From positions 1-64,000 of the forward strand of contig JAFTXJ010000019.1 of the NCBI GenBank assembly GCA_017461625.1: 64,000 nt of DNA. The letters run 5' to 3'. A model generated the notes under the pieces. It worked only from the letters and a program-made list of their open reading frames with translations, did no database searches and was not told where the DNA came from. Position 1 is the first letter of the stretch. Each line of letters opens with the position of its first letter. The DNA comes from Clostridia bacterium (lineage in GTDB: Bacteria > Bacillota > Clostridia > Oscillospirales > Acutalibacteraceae). Both the position numbers and the translations under genes were made by a program. Of this stretch, positions 1 through 13,677 are shown one piece after another.

Positions 1-1
1 C

Positions 2-937
2 GGCAAACGTGCAGCACTTTGGATGCAGGACTTCCTTTCCGACCTGAAAGAAATTGATTTTGCCATCGAAAACATTAAATTCCTCGGCTGCCGTGGCACC
101 ACCGGAACCGAAGCCAGCTTTGTGGAGCTGTTTGAGGGCGATACGAAAAAAATAGATGAAATGAACCGTATGATTGCCGCAGACTTTGGCTTTGACGAAT
201 GCTTCGACGTGGCAGGCCAGACCTATCCCCGCAAGGTGGACAGCCGTATTCTGAACGCACTTTCCTCAGTAGCACAGAGCTGTTACCGTATGGCAAACGA
301 TATTCGCCTCCTACAGCATGACCGTCAGGTAGAAGAACCTTTTGAAAAGAATCAGATTGGCTCCTCGGCAATGGCATATAAGCGTAATCCGATGCGGAGT
401 GAACGTATCTGTTCTCTTGCACGATACCTGATGGCGAATGCGATGAACGCACCGATGACCGCTTCAACACAGTGGCTTGAAAGAACCTTGGACGACTCGG
501 CAAACCGCCGTATTTCTCTGCCCGAAGGTTTCCTCTGTGCCGATGCGATCCTGAGACTGGTGCAGAATGTTACCGATGGACTTCATGTAAATGAGAAGAT
601 CATCGAAAAGACCGTAAAGGAATATCTGCCGTTCATTGCAACCGAAAATCTGATGATGGAAGCAGTCAAGCGTGGCGGCGACCGTCAGGAAATCCACGAA
701 ATCATTCGCAGATGCTCCATGGAAGCGACTGCAAAGATGAAAAACGGCGAAGAATGCGACCTGCTTGCTCGACTTGCGGAGGAGAAGGAATTCGGTCTTA
801 CTGAAGCGGAAATGACGGAACTGCTTAACCCCGCCTTGTATATCGGCAGATGCCCCGAACAGGTGACGGCATTTGTGGAGAAAGTCAGGCCGCTTATTGC
901 AGACGCTGACGGAAAATCAGCAGAAATTAACTTATAG
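2..937 (+). CDS. purB: Adenylosuccinate lyase, C-terminal part (5' end outside window)
   Basis: Splits adenylosuccinate to AMP and fumarate, and SAICAR to AICAR, in cytosolic purine synthesis. The reading frame is open from base 2 ([11 protein letters not shown]), so the gene begins upstream of the window; the ATG at 23 is internal. The fumarase/aspartase superfamily loop [11 protein letters not shown], which carries the flexible catalytic Ser region, is present, followed by the helical ADSL C-terminal domain. The stop at 935-937 lies 17 bases before the preferred guaA start. It is first in view of a same-strand run of nucleotide and nitrogen genes. Identification is firm; the N-terminal third cannot be judged. 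Confidence 0.95.
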   Translation, partial: GKRAALWMQDFLSDLKEIDFAIENIKFLGCRGTTGTEASFVELFEGDTKKIDEMNRMIAADFGFDECFDVAGQTYPRKVDSRILNALSSVAQSCYRMANDIRLLQHDRQVEEPFEKNQIGSSAMAYKRNPMRSERICSLARYLMANAMNAPMTASTQWLERTLDDSANRRISLPEGFLCADAILRLVQNVTDGLHVNEKIIEKTVKEYLPFIATENLMMEAVKRGGDRQEIHEIIRRCSMEATAKMKNGEECDLLARLAEEKEFGLTEAEMTELLNPALYIGRCPEQVTAFVEKVRPLIADADGKSAEINL

Positions 938-954
938 GAAAAGAGGTGAACACG

Positions 955-5529
<4,575 letters not shown>

Positions 5530-5531
5530 AG

Positions 5532-6626
5532 ATGGTAAAGGAATTTAACAGAAAGATTATTTTAGAGGATGGACAGGAATATTACGGCTACGGCTTTGGC
5601 GCACATGATGAAAAGGTGTGCGAAATCGTCTTCAATACCTCTATGGTCGGTTATCAGGAGATTCTGTCCGATCCTTCCTATACCTATCAGGCGGTCGTTA
5701 TGACCTATCCGCTGATCGGCAACTACGGTATGGCGGACGACGACTATGAGCGGGATACACCCACTCTCGGTGCACTAATCGTCCGTGAATACAACGATGA
5801 GCCCTCCAATTTCAGAAGCACCGCCACCTTGTCGGAGGTTATGAAAAAATTTAGTATTCCCGGCATTTACGGCATTGATACAAGAAAACTGAACCGTTCT
5901 ATCCGAGACTTTGGCTCTCGCAAGGTTCTCATAACCGATATCACCACTACCTTGGAAGAAGGGCTTGCAAAACTGAAATCCACTAACATTCCCACCGATG
6001 CGGTATCCCGTGTAAGCTGTGATAAAATCATGGTTTCTCACGCAGAAAACCAAAAATTTCATGTGGTAGCCATCGACTGCGGTATGAAAATGAATATTGT
6101 GCGGTCATTAAATAAGCGTGGCTGCAAGGTTACGATCGTACCGTGGAATACTCCGGCAGAAGCGATTGTGGCTTTAGAGCCCGACGGTATCTTTATCTCC
6201 AACGGTCCGGGTGATCCTACCGATGTACCCGAAACCACTCAAACAATTAAGAAGCTAATTGGTAAATATCCGATTTTCGGTATTTGCCTCGGTCATCAAA
6301 TTATATCCCTGGCTTACGGGGCCAAAACTTATAAACTGAAATTCGGACACCGTGGTGGAAATCACCCGGTGCGGAATTTGGAAACCAATAAAATTGAAAT
6401 CACTTCGCAGAATCACTCCTATGCGGTGGATGCAGACATTTTGAAGGGTACAGATTTGACCGTTACTCATATCAATCTGCTCGACAACACGATAGAGGGT
6501 GTGAAGTGCGATAAAGATAAAGTATTCAGTGTGCAGTACCACCCTGAGAGTGCACCCGGTCCGCAGGACAGTGCCTATCTCTTTGACCGATTTATAAAAA
6601 TGATGGAGGAACAAAACAATGCCTAA
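5532..6626 (+). CDS. carA: Carbamoyl-phosphate synthase small (glutaminase) subunit
   Basis: Hydrolyses glutamine and delivers ammonia to CarB for carbamoyl phosphate (pyrimidine and arginine synthesis). The N-terminal CPSase small-chain domain is followed by a class I glutaminase with the oxyanion segment SNGPGDP, nucleophile Cys in FGICLGHQ and His-Glu in QYHPE. The ATG sits behind a GAAAGAGG ribosome site inside the purF tail. It overlaps carB by 8 bases, so subunit synthesis is coupled. Confidence 0.97.
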   Translation: MVKEFNRKIILEDGQEYYGYGFGAHDEKVCEIVFNTSMVGYQEILSDPSYTYQAVVMTYPLIGNYGMADDDYERDTPTLGALIVREYNDEPSNFRSTATLSEVMKKFSIPGIYGIDTRKLNRSIRDFGSRKVLITDITTTLEEGLAKLKSTNIPTDAVSRVSCDKIMVSHAENQKFHVVAIDCGMKMNIVRSLNKRGCKVTIVPWNTPAEAIVALEPDGIFISNGPGDPTDVPETTQTIKKLIGKYPIFGICLGHQIISLAYGAKTYKLKFGHRGGNHPVRNLETNKIEITSQNHSYAVDADILKGTDLTVTHINLLDNTIEGVKCDKDKVFSVQYHPESAPGPQDSAYLFDRFIKMMEEQNNA

Positions 6627-9600
6627 GAGAACAGATATTAAAAAAGTGCTTGTTATTGGTTCCGGCCCTATCGTCATCGGTCAGGCGGCGGAATTTGACT
6701 ATGCGGGAACACAGGCTTGTCTTGCCTTAAAAGAAGAAGGTTATGAGGTTGTTCTTTGCAACTCCAACCCTGCAACCATTATGACCGATACTTCCATTGC
6801 GGATAAGGTGTATATGGAGCCGCTGACACTGGAATACGTTGCAAAGATCATTCGCTATGAGCGCCCCGATGCAATACTCCCAGGTATTGGCGGTCAGACG
6901 GGGCTGAACCTTGCGATGCAACTCGAAAAGAAAGGTATCCTTGCCGAGTGCCGTGTGGAACTTCTCGGCACCAGAAGCAGTTCTATTGAGCGTGCGGAAG
7001 ACCGTGAGATGTTCAAGGAGCTCTGCGAGGAATTAGGTGAACCCGTACTTCCTTCCGATATTGCAAGCTCGATGGAAGAGGGCTTGGCTGTTGCGCAGAA
7101 GATTGGTTATCCCGTTGTTCTTCGTCCCGCTTTCACGCTCGGCGGTACGGGCGGCGGCTTTGCCGACAACGAGGCAGAATTCCTACCGCTGATGAAAAAT
7201 GCCCTTTCACTCTCTCCGGTAAGGCAGGTGCTTATTGAAAAGAGCATCAAGGGCTATAAGGAAATTGAATACGAAGTTATGCGTGATGCGAACGATACAG
7301 CCATCACCATTTGTAATATGGAAAACCTCGATCCCGTCGGTATTCACACCGGCGACTCCATCGTAGTTTGTCCTTCTCAGACACTTACCAATAAGGAGTA
7401 CCATATGCTCCGTGACAGCGCACTCAAAATCATCCGTGCGCTTCAGATCGAAGGCGGCTGCAACGTGCAGTTTGCGCTTGACCCGAACTCTTTTCAGTAT
7501 TATCTCATTGAGGTAAACCCGAGAGTTTCGCGATCTTCCGCACTCGCTTCCAAAGCAAGCGGATACCCGATTGCCCGTGTATCCGCAAAGATTGGTGTAG
7601 GTATGACGCTGGATGAGATTCAGATTGCCAATACCCCCGCATCCTTTGAGCCAACACTGGATTACGTAGTAACAAAAATGCCGCGTTTTCCGTTTGATAA
7701 GTTTGCAGATGCCAACAACGCTCTTTCCACGCAGATGAAAGCCACCGGTGAGGTCATGAGCATCGGCAGAACGCTGGAAGAAAGTCTCTTAAAAGCGGTT
7801 CGCTCTTTGGAGATCGGTCTTTGCCATCTGCATCACCGCAAATTTGACGGTATGAGCGAGGGCAAGCTGCTTGATTATATTAAGATCGGTACCGATGACC
7901 GCATCTATGCCATTGCCGAGCTTCTGCGGCTTGGAACGAGTGTTGACAGCATTACCGAAGCAACTGCGATTGACCGATTCTTCATCCGCAAACTGCGAAA
8001 CATTGTAGAGGAAGAAAAAGAAATCAAGGATAACCCCGGCGATCTCAAGGTGCTTCGTGAAGCAAAGAAAACGGGATTTTCCGACAAGGTGATTGCTCAG
8101 TTCTGGAATATGACGGAAACCGAGATATTCGCATTAAGAAAAGCAAACGGAATTATTCCGGTTTATAAAATGATCGACACCTGCGCTTCCGAATTTGAAA
8201 GCTATATTCCGTATTTCTATTCCACTTATGAGGATGAAAACGAATCGGTTATTTCGGATAAAAAGAAGGTTATCGTGCTCGGCTCGGGTCCCATCCGCAT
8301 TGGTCAGGGCGTAGAGTTTGACTATTCCACCGTTCATGCGGTACAGACTATTAAGGCATCGGGATATGAAGCCATTATCATCAACAATAACCCCGAAACC
8401 GTTTCCACCGATTACACCTGTTCGGATAAGCTCTATTTTGAGCCGCTATGTGTAGAAGATGTTATGAACATCATCGAGATGGAACAGCCGGAGGGTGTTA
8501 TTGCAACCCTGGGCGGTCAGACCGCCATCAATCTGGCAGAACCTCTGCGGGAGCGTGGAGTTAAGATCATTGGCACTGACTGCGATGCCATTGAACGTGC
8601 GGAAAACCGTGATGCCTTTGAAAAATTGCTCGTTTCTTTGAATATACCGCAACCGAAAGGTCAGGCAGTAACTAGCATTGAAGCCGGTATTAAAGCTGCA
8701 AAAGAAATTGGCTATCCCGTGCTTGTTCGTCCCAGCTTTGTGCTTGGCGGCAGAGCTATGCAGATAGTTGCCAAAGAAGAGGCACTTCGCAACTATCTCA
8801 AAACTGCCGTGGAAATCGACGAGGATAAGCCTGTTTTAGTGGATAAGTACATTCGCGGCAAAGAGGTTGAAGTGGATGCCATCTGTGACGGTAAACGAGT
8901 GTTTGTGCCCGGTATTATGGAGCTTGTGGAGCGAACCGGCGTTCATTCCGGTGACTCAATCAGTGTCTATCCGTCCTACAGCCTTTCAGATAAAGTGAAA
9001 AAGACTATTCTTGATTACACAGAAAAGCTCGGACTTGGTATCGGTATCATCGGTCTTTTCAATATTCAGTTTATTGTGGATGAGCACGATAGTGTGTATA
9101 TTATCGAGGTCAATCCACGTTCTTCGAGAACCGTACCGTTTCTATCGAAGGCTACAGGCTACAGCCTTGCGGATATTGCGACTCGCTGCAACCTCGGTAT
9201 GTCTCTCGCAGAGCAAGGAATCTTTGACATCTATCCGAAGGAAAAGGAACGCTATTATGTAAAGGCTCCCGCATTCTCCTTCTCCAAGCTTCGTGGTATG
9301 GATGCTTATCTCTCGCCCGAAATGAAGTCTACGGGTGAGGCGATCGGCTACGACGAAAAACTGCACCGTGCCGCTTACAAGGCGATGGTAGCCTCGGGGC
9401 TTACGCTTCGCAACTACGGAACGGTCGTTGTCAGCGTTGCCGACGAGGATAAAGAGGAAACGTTGCCGCTTGTCCGCCGTTTCTACAATATGGGCTTTAA
9501 TATTGAAGCCACCACGTTTACAGGCGAATTTCTGAAGGCAAACGGTATCCGAACCCGTATCCGCCATAAGCCCAGCGAAGGTAGCGAAGAGGTTCTGGAT

Positions 9601-9801
9601 TCCATCCGTGCCGGCTATGTCAGTTATGTTATCAACACCCGTGCCATTCTTTCGGGTAAGCATTTTGGCGATGGTATCGCTATCCGTCAATGTGCAGCAC
9701 AGAATAATATTACGATGCTGACCTCTCTGGATACCGTGAGAATGCTTCTTGATGTGCTGGAGGAGGTTACGCTCGGTATCTCTACGATTGATGCAAAATG
9801 A
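6619..9801 (+). CDS. carB: Carbamoyl-phosphate synthase large subunit
   Basis: Makes carbamoyl phosphate from bicarbonate, two ATP and ammonia channelled from CarA. Two tandem ATP-grasp halves are evident: the N half begins [21 protein letters not shown] and the C half repeats [18 protein letters not shown] near residue 555. A C-terminal MGS-like allosteric domain follows. 1060 aa is typical for a fused large subunit. The dapF start follows after 10 bases behind GAGGTGA. No pyrBC or arg genes are adjacent, so linkage here appears to be by nitrogen donor rather than by pathway. Confidence 0.98.
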   Translation: MPKRTDIKKVLVIGSGPIVIGQAAEFDYAGTQACLALKEEGYEVVLCNSNPATIMTDTSIADKVYMEPLTLEYVAKIIRYERPDAILPGIGGQTGLNLAMQLEKKGILAECRVELLGTRSSSIERAEDREMFKELCEELGEPVLPSDIASSMEEGLAVAQKIGYPVVLRPAFTLGGTGGGFADNEAEFLPLMKNALSLSPVRQVLIEKSIKGYKEIEYEVMRDANDTAITICNMENLDPVGIHTGDSIVVCPSQTLTNKEYHMLRDSALKIIRALQIEGGCNVQFALDPNSFQYYLIEVNPRVSRSSALASKASGYPIARVSAKIGVGMTLDEIQIANTPASFEPTLDYVVTKMPRFPFDKFADANNALSTQMKATGEVMSIGRTLEESLLKAVRSLEIGLCHLHHRKFDGMSEGKLLDYIKIGTDDRIYAIAELLRLGTSVDSITEATAIDRFFIRKLRNIVEEEKEIKDNPGDLKVLREAKKTGFSDKVIAQFWNMTETEIFALRKANGIIPVYKMIDTCASEFESYIPYFYSTYEDENESVISDKKKVIVLGSGPIRIGQGVEFDYSTVHAVQTIKASGYEAIIINNNPETVSTDYTCSDKLYFEPLCVEDVMNIIEMEQPEGVIATLGGQTAINLAEPLRERGVKIIGTDCDAIERAENRDAFEKLLVSLNIPQPKGQAVTSIEAGIKAAKEIGYPVLVRPSFVLGGRAMQIVAKEEALRNYLKTAVEIDEDKPVLVDKYIRGKEVEVDAICDGKRVFVPGIMELVERTGVHSGDSISVYPSYSLSDKVKKTILDYTEKLGLGIGIIGLFNIQFIVDEHDSVYIIEVNPRSSRTVPFLSKATGYSLADIATRCNLGMSLAEQGIFDIYPKEKERYYVKAPAFSFSKLRGMDAYLSPEMKSTGEAIGYDEKLHRAAYKAMVASGLTLRNYGTVVVSVADEDKEETLPLVRRFYNMGFNIEATTFTGEFLKANGIRTRIRHKPSEGSEEVLDSIRAGYVSYVINTRAILSGKHFGDGIAIRQCAAQNNITMLTSLDTVRMLLDVLEEVTLGISTIDAK

Positions 9802-9811
9802 GGTGAATCAA

Positions 9812-10606
9812 ATGAAATTTACAAAAATGCACGGACTCGGAAATGACTATCTGTATGTTTACGGCGAAATCCCCGGTAATATAGCAGAGCTGTCACAAAA
9901 ACTATCCGAGAGGCATTTCGGTGCAGGCTCGGATGGGATGATCTATATTTCAAAATCGAACATTGCCGATTTTAAGATGCGAATCTTCAATGCGGACGGA
10001 AGTGAAGCCAAAATGTGCGGCAACGGCATCCGTTGTGTGGGCAAATATGTTTACGACAAGGGCTACACCGATAAAAAGTTTCTCAGCATTGAAACATTAT
10101 CGGGTGTTAAATATCTGACACTGCAGATCACAGGCGGCAAAGTTAAAACTGTTACTGTGGATATGGGGCAAGCAAAAGCAGAAAAGCCTATGGATCTCAC
10201 GGTCAATGGCGAAACGGTATCGCTTATTCCCGTATCAGTCGGCAATCCCCATGCGGTCATTTTTGTGGATGATATTGAAACAGCACCCCTCACAACTCTT
10301 GGCCCCAAGATCGAGCATCATCCCGATTTTCCTGACGGTGTGAATGTGGAGTTCGTGGAAGTGCTGGGAGATGATAAACTGCGTATGCGGGTATGGGAAC
10401 GCGGCAGCGGTGTTACGATGGCGTGTGGAACCGGTGCCTGTGCATCCGTCATGGCAGCGATTGCCGCAAAGCATTGCCACTATGATGAGACTGTTTCCGT
10501 AGTGCTTGACGGAGGAATACTGAAAATTCAAATTGCATCGGATAACACCGTTCAAATGACCGGTCCGGCAGAGACAATATATGAAGGAGAAACAGAGATA
10601 TGTTAA
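9812..10606 (+). CDS. dapF: Diaminopimelate epimerase
   Basis: Interconverts LL- and meso-diaminopimelate for lysine and peptidoglycan. Both catalytic cysteines are visible, in the EAKMCGNGIRC motif and the ACGTGACAS motif. I start at ATG 9812 (MKFTKMHGLGNDY, the family N-terminus) behind AGGTGA; an earlier in-frame ATG at 9749 lies inside carB and is unlikely. 264 aa. It overlaps dapL by 7 bases, and the two enzymes act consecutively on LL-DAP. Confidence 0.97.
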   Translation: MKFTKMHGLGNDYLYVYGEIPGNIAELSQKLSERHFGAGSDGMIYISKSNIADFKMRIFNADGSEAKMCGNGIRCVGKYVYDKGYTDKKFLSIETLSGVKYLTLQITGGKVKTVTVDMGQAKAEKPMDLTVNGETVSLIPVSVGNPHAVIFVDDIETAPLTTLGPKIEHHPDFPDGVNVEFVEVLGDDKLRMRVWERGSGVTMACGTGACASVMAAIAAKHCHYDETVSVVLDGGILKIQIASDNTVQMTGPAETIYEGETEIC

Positions 10607-11790
10607 AACCAAACACGAGATATAAGGAACTGAAAGACACCTATTTATTCAACACGATTTACCGTAAGACAAACGAATATCTGGCGGCTAACCCCGAAAA
10701 AAAAGTGCTGCGAATGGGTGTTGGAGATGTATCCCTGCCGCTGTGTGATGCAGTTATCAAAGCTTTGCACAAAGCTGTTGACGATCAGGCAAACGCCGCC
10801 ACATTTCACGGTTATATGCCCGAAATCGGTGATGCTTCTCTGCGCCGTGCCATTGAGGGCTACTATAAGAAAATGGGTACGACCGTTACCGAAAACGAGA
10901 TCTTCGTTTCAAGCGGTGCCTGCGACGATTTAGGCGATATACTTGAACTGTTCGATCAGGATAATACTGTTATGGTAATTGAACCGGCATATCCCGAATA
11001 TGTGGATACCAATATCCTTGCAGGAAGAAAAATTATTCACTTAGCGTCCGGCGAAGAAAACGGTTTTTTGCCCGAACCGAGCGAAGAAGCAGAAGCGGAC
11101 ATCCTCTATATATGCTCACCGAATAATCCTACCGGTGCTGTGTTTAACCGTAATCAGTTGCAGGCTTGGGTGGACTTTGCTAATGAGATCGGTGCCGTTA
11201 TCCTGTTTGATGCGGCATATGAGATCTTCATTGAGGAGGAGAACATTCCGCACAGCATTTATGAGCTGGACGGTGCCGACAAGTGCGCTATCGAAATCTG
11301 TTCACTCTCAAAAACAGCGGGATTTACCGGCACGCGTCTTGGCTATACCGTTGTTCCTCACAATCTTGTGCGCGGCGGTATGAACCTGAATGAAATGTGG
11401 TCGCGTAACCGTGAGACCAGAACAAACGGTGTTTCCTATATCCTTCAAAAAGGTGCCTTGGCGGTATTTACTCCGGAGGGACAACAACAGATCCACGATA
11501 ATCTTCGCGTATATAAGGAAAACGCCTCCTACTTTATGGAGGCATTGGATGCTGCAGGTATTTGGTACACAGGCGGCAAGAACTCACCCTATATCTGGAT
11601 GAAATGCCCCGACGGTATGAGCGGTTGGGAGTTCTTTGATTATCTGCTCAAAGAAATTCAAGTCGTAGGTATTCCCGGTGATGGCTTTGGTGAGTGCGGA
11701 AAAGGCTATTTCCGTTTCTCCACGTTCGGAAAACCCGAAGAAACCAAGGAAGCGGCAAACAGACTCTGCAAGCTACTTATAAAGGAGTAA
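10600..11790 (+). CDS. dapL: LL-diaminopimelate aminotransferase
   Basis: PLP-dependent class I/II aminotransferase that makes LL-DAP directly from tetrahydrodipicolinate and glutamate, bypassing the acylated intermediates. The PLP-binding Lys lies in CSLSKTAGFTGTRLG, with an upstream SPNNPTGAVF motif. 396 aa, matching the family. Coupling with dapF (7-base overlap) supports this assignment over a generic aminotransferase. It implies meso-DAP is available for the cell wall, which bears on the MurE protein at 21.5 kb. Confidence 0.93.
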   Translation: MLKPNTRYKELKDTYLFNTIYRKTNEYLAANPEKKVLRMGVGDVSLPLCDAVIKALHKAVDDQANAATFHGYMPEIGDASLRRAIEGYYKKMGTTVTENEIFVSSGACDDLGDILELFDQDNTVMVIEPAYPEYVDTNILAGRKIIHLASGEENGFLPEPSEEAEADILYICSPNNPTGAVFNRNQLQAWVDFANEIGAVILFDAAYEIFIEEENIPHSIYELDGADKCAIEICSLSKTAGFTGTRLGYTVVPHNLVRGGMNLNEMWSRNRETRTNGVSYILQKGALAVFTPEGQQQIHDNLRVYKENASYFMEALDAAGIWYTGGKNSPYIWMKCPDGMSGWEFFDYLLKEIQVVGIPGDGFGECGKGYFRFSTFGKPEETKEAANRLCKLLIKE

Positions 11791-11795
11791 TTGGT

Positions 11796-12575
11796 ATGAA
11801 AATTTCGTGTTTGCAAATGAATATGAAGCTCGGTTGTCCGGAGGAGAACTTTGCACACGCAGAACAGTTAATTTGCAATGCGATGAAGGATACCCCCGAC
11901 GTATTGGTATTGCCGGAAACGTGGAATACCGGATTTTTCCCGAAAGAAAACCTTGCCGAGTTATCCTGTAAAGACGGAGATGAAGTAAAGTCCCATATCG
12001 GTGCTCTGGCAAAGCAGTACGGTGTCAATATAATAGCAGGCTCGGTATCAAATGTTCGGGATGGGAAAGCGTTCAATACTGCTATGGTTTTTGACCGAGA
12101 CGGCAAGTGTATTGCCGAATATGATAAGACGCATCTGTTTACGCCTATGGGAGAAGATGACTACTATACTTGTGGCGACCACCTATGTCGCTTTACTCTC
12201 GACGGTGTAAAGTGCGGTGTTATCATCTGCTACGATGTGCGTTTTCCCGAGCTGACCCGTAACCTTGCTTTGCAAGGACTTGATATGCTGTTTGTAGTGT
12301 CTCAGTGGCCAAAGGAACGCATCTTTCATCTGCGCACGCTTACCACTGCCAGAGCTATTGAAAATCAGATGTTTGTGGTATGCTGCAATTCCTGCGGAAC
12401 AGCCGGTAAAACTGTATATGGCGGCAATTCCGCCATTATCGAACCTTTTGGAAAAACGCTTGCACTTGCCGGGGAAAGTGAAGAAATCATATCCGCAGCC
12501 TGTGATATGAAGATTCTTTCTGATATTCGCGGTAGCATACCTGTGTTCCGTGACAGACGCCCGGAGCTTTACTGA
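11796..12575 (+). CDS. Carbon-nitrogen hydrolase (nitrilase superfamily, omega-amidase-like)
   Basis: Nitrilase-fold amidase with the Glu-Lys-Cys triad visible in LPETWNTG, YDKTHLF and ICYDVRFPE. Start ATG 11796 follows AAAGGAG; an earlier in-frame start lies within dapL. 259 aa fits the short omega-amidase/YafV branch, which deaminates alpha-ketoglutaramate, the by-product of glutamine transamination. That substrate is inferred from size and from the glutamine-centred neighbourhood. An N-carbamoyl or other short amide cannot be excluded. 15 bases separate it from nadE. Confidence 0.85.
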   Translation: MKISCLQMNMKLGCPEENFAHAEQLICNAMKDTPDVLVLPETWNTGFFPKENLAELSCKDGDEVKSHIGALAKQYGVNIIAGSVSNVRDGKAFNTAMVFDRDGKCIAEYDKTHLFTPMGEDDYYTCGDHLCRFTLDGVKCGVIICYDVRFPELTRNLALQGLDMLFVVSQWPKERIFHLRTLTTARAIENQMFVVCCNSCGTAGKTVYGGNSAIIEPFGKTLALAGESEEIISAACDMKILSDIRGSIPVFRDRRPELY

Positions 12576-12590
12576 AAAGAGGTTTATTCC

Positions 12591-13322
12591 ATGCGTGATT
12601 ATAAGGTTGAATTTGAAAAGAGAGTCGAATTTATAAAGTCCATTCTTGCTGAGAGCGGAGCAAAAGGAATTGTTTACGGTAACAGCGGAGGCAAGGATTC
12701 CGCTTTGGTCGGTATTCTCTGTAAAGCGGCTTGTGATAACACGGAGGGTATTATTTTGCCGTGTACTTCTAAAAGAAACTATGATGAAGATGCTGCCGAT
12801 GCCAAGGTGGTTGCCGAAAAATATAATATTGAAACCCGAACTGTTGATCTGACGCCTGTAAAAGAAGCCGAGCTCAAAGCCCTTGACGGCGTTGCTACCT
12901 TAAATGCGGCGGCACTTTCCAATATAGCACCGAGACTTCGTATGCTCACCTTGTATGCGGTTGCCGCAGCGGAAAACCGACTGGTTGCCGGCACGGGCAA
13001 TAAAAGCGAAGCTTATGTAGGTTACTTTACCAAGTGGGGCGATGGTGCTTACGATTTTAATCCCATTGCAGATCTTACCGTTACCGAGATATATGAATTT
13101 TTGCGTTATCTTGATGCTCCAAAGTGCGTTATAGAAAAAGCCCCATCTGCGGCACTCTTTGACGGACAGACCGATGAAACAGAAATGGGAGTAACATATG
13201 CCGAGCTTGACACATATCTTTCCGGCGGCGTTATTCCAGCAGATAAGAAAGAAATCGTTGAACGTATGCATAGGACAAGTGAACATAAAAGGAAGGGAAT
13301 TTCAGTTTATACATATAAATAA
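12591..13322 (+). CDS. nadE: NAD+ synthase, ammonia-dependent type
   Basis: Amidates nicotinate adenine dinucleotide to NAD+. It has the ATP-pyrophosphatase PP-loop GNSGGKDSALVG near residue 32, where Lys sits in the position that is often Gln/Ile in other NadE. It also has GTGNKSEAYVGYFTKWGDG and a DGQTDETEMGV segment typical of the family. 243 aa with no nitrilase-type glutaminase domain, so it uses free ammonia; the adjacent nitrilase-superfamily protein might supply it (inference). Last gene of the run, followed by a strong terminator. Confidence 0.92.
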   Translation: MRDYKVEFEKRVEFIKSILAESGAKGIVYGNSGGKDSALVGILCKAACDNTEGIILPCTSKRNYDEDAADAKVVAEKYNIETRTVDLTPVKEAELKALDGVATLNAAALSNIAPRLRMLTLYAVAAAENRLVAGTGNKSEAYVGYFTKWGDGAYDFNPIADLTVTEIYEFLRYLDAPKCVIEKAPSAALFDGQTDETEMGVTYAELDTYLSGGVIPADKKEIVERMHRTSEHKRKGISVYTYK

Positions 13323-13329
13323 AAACATC

Positions 13330-13374
13330 AAAGCTCCCTGTTTCGGCACTAAACCGATTCAGGGAGCTTTTTTT
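13330..13374 (+). terminator. Intrinsic terminator after nadE
   Basis: AAAGCTCCCTG (13330-13340) pairs perfectly with CAGGGAGCTTT (13360-13370), followed by a T-run. It closes the ten-gene operon and coincides with the drop in GC content. Confidence 0.9.
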
Positions 13375-13375
13375 G

Positions 13376-13483
13376 TTATATTCTAATTTTTACCGCAGAC
13401 ACACCGCCCATTTCAGGCTTTTTCTCCATATACCCTTCGGGTATTTTGTCTTCGTATCCTCTACAAATTCTTATCGACATCAT
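13376..13483 (-). CDS. Possible 35-residue protein or gene remnant
   Basis: Minus-strand frame from ATG 13483 to TAA 13376, beginning MMSIRICRGYEDK and ending VSAVKIRI. The residue mix looks protein-like, but there is no ribosome site and I do not recognise it. It lies between the nadE terminator and the first ~105-bp direct repeat, so it may be the broken tail of a mobile-element gene. Low confidence. Confidence 0.25.
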   Translation of the reverse strand: MMSIRICRGYEDKIPEGYMEKKPEMGGVSAVKIRI

Positions 13484-13496
13484 TATACCACAACCC

Positions 13497-13600
13497 CACC
13501 ACAATTTTCATTCCGTCTACATAAACCTGTTACTTCAAAAGTAGCAGGTGCTTTTTTATGCCCAAAACCGTGAATTTGGGTATATGAATACTGCGTCACA
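13497..13600 (+). repeat. Direct repeat copy 1 flanking the cadmium cassette
   Basis: A 104-bp unit matching 16340-16444 at roughly 93% by eye: about six substitutions and one T indel. Both copies hold the same hairpin, ACCTGTTACTT/AAGTAGCAGGT, plus a T-run, and both end ATATGAATACTGCGTCACA. They bracket the repressor/ATPase pair. Confidence 0.88.
13525..13557 (+). terminator. Terminator-like hairpin inside direct repeat 1
   Basis: ACCTGTTACTT (13525-13535), loop CAA, AAGTAGCAGGT (13539-13549), then GCTTTTTT. An 11-bp stem with one G-U pair. What it terminates on the + strand is unclear, since no + strand gene sits just upstream. Confidence 0.6.
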
Positions 13601-13677
13601 AACGTGAGAGCAGAGGAAAATTTCAACTAAACAAATTGGATTTTGTCGATATACAATGCGCAAAAAATCAGATTACA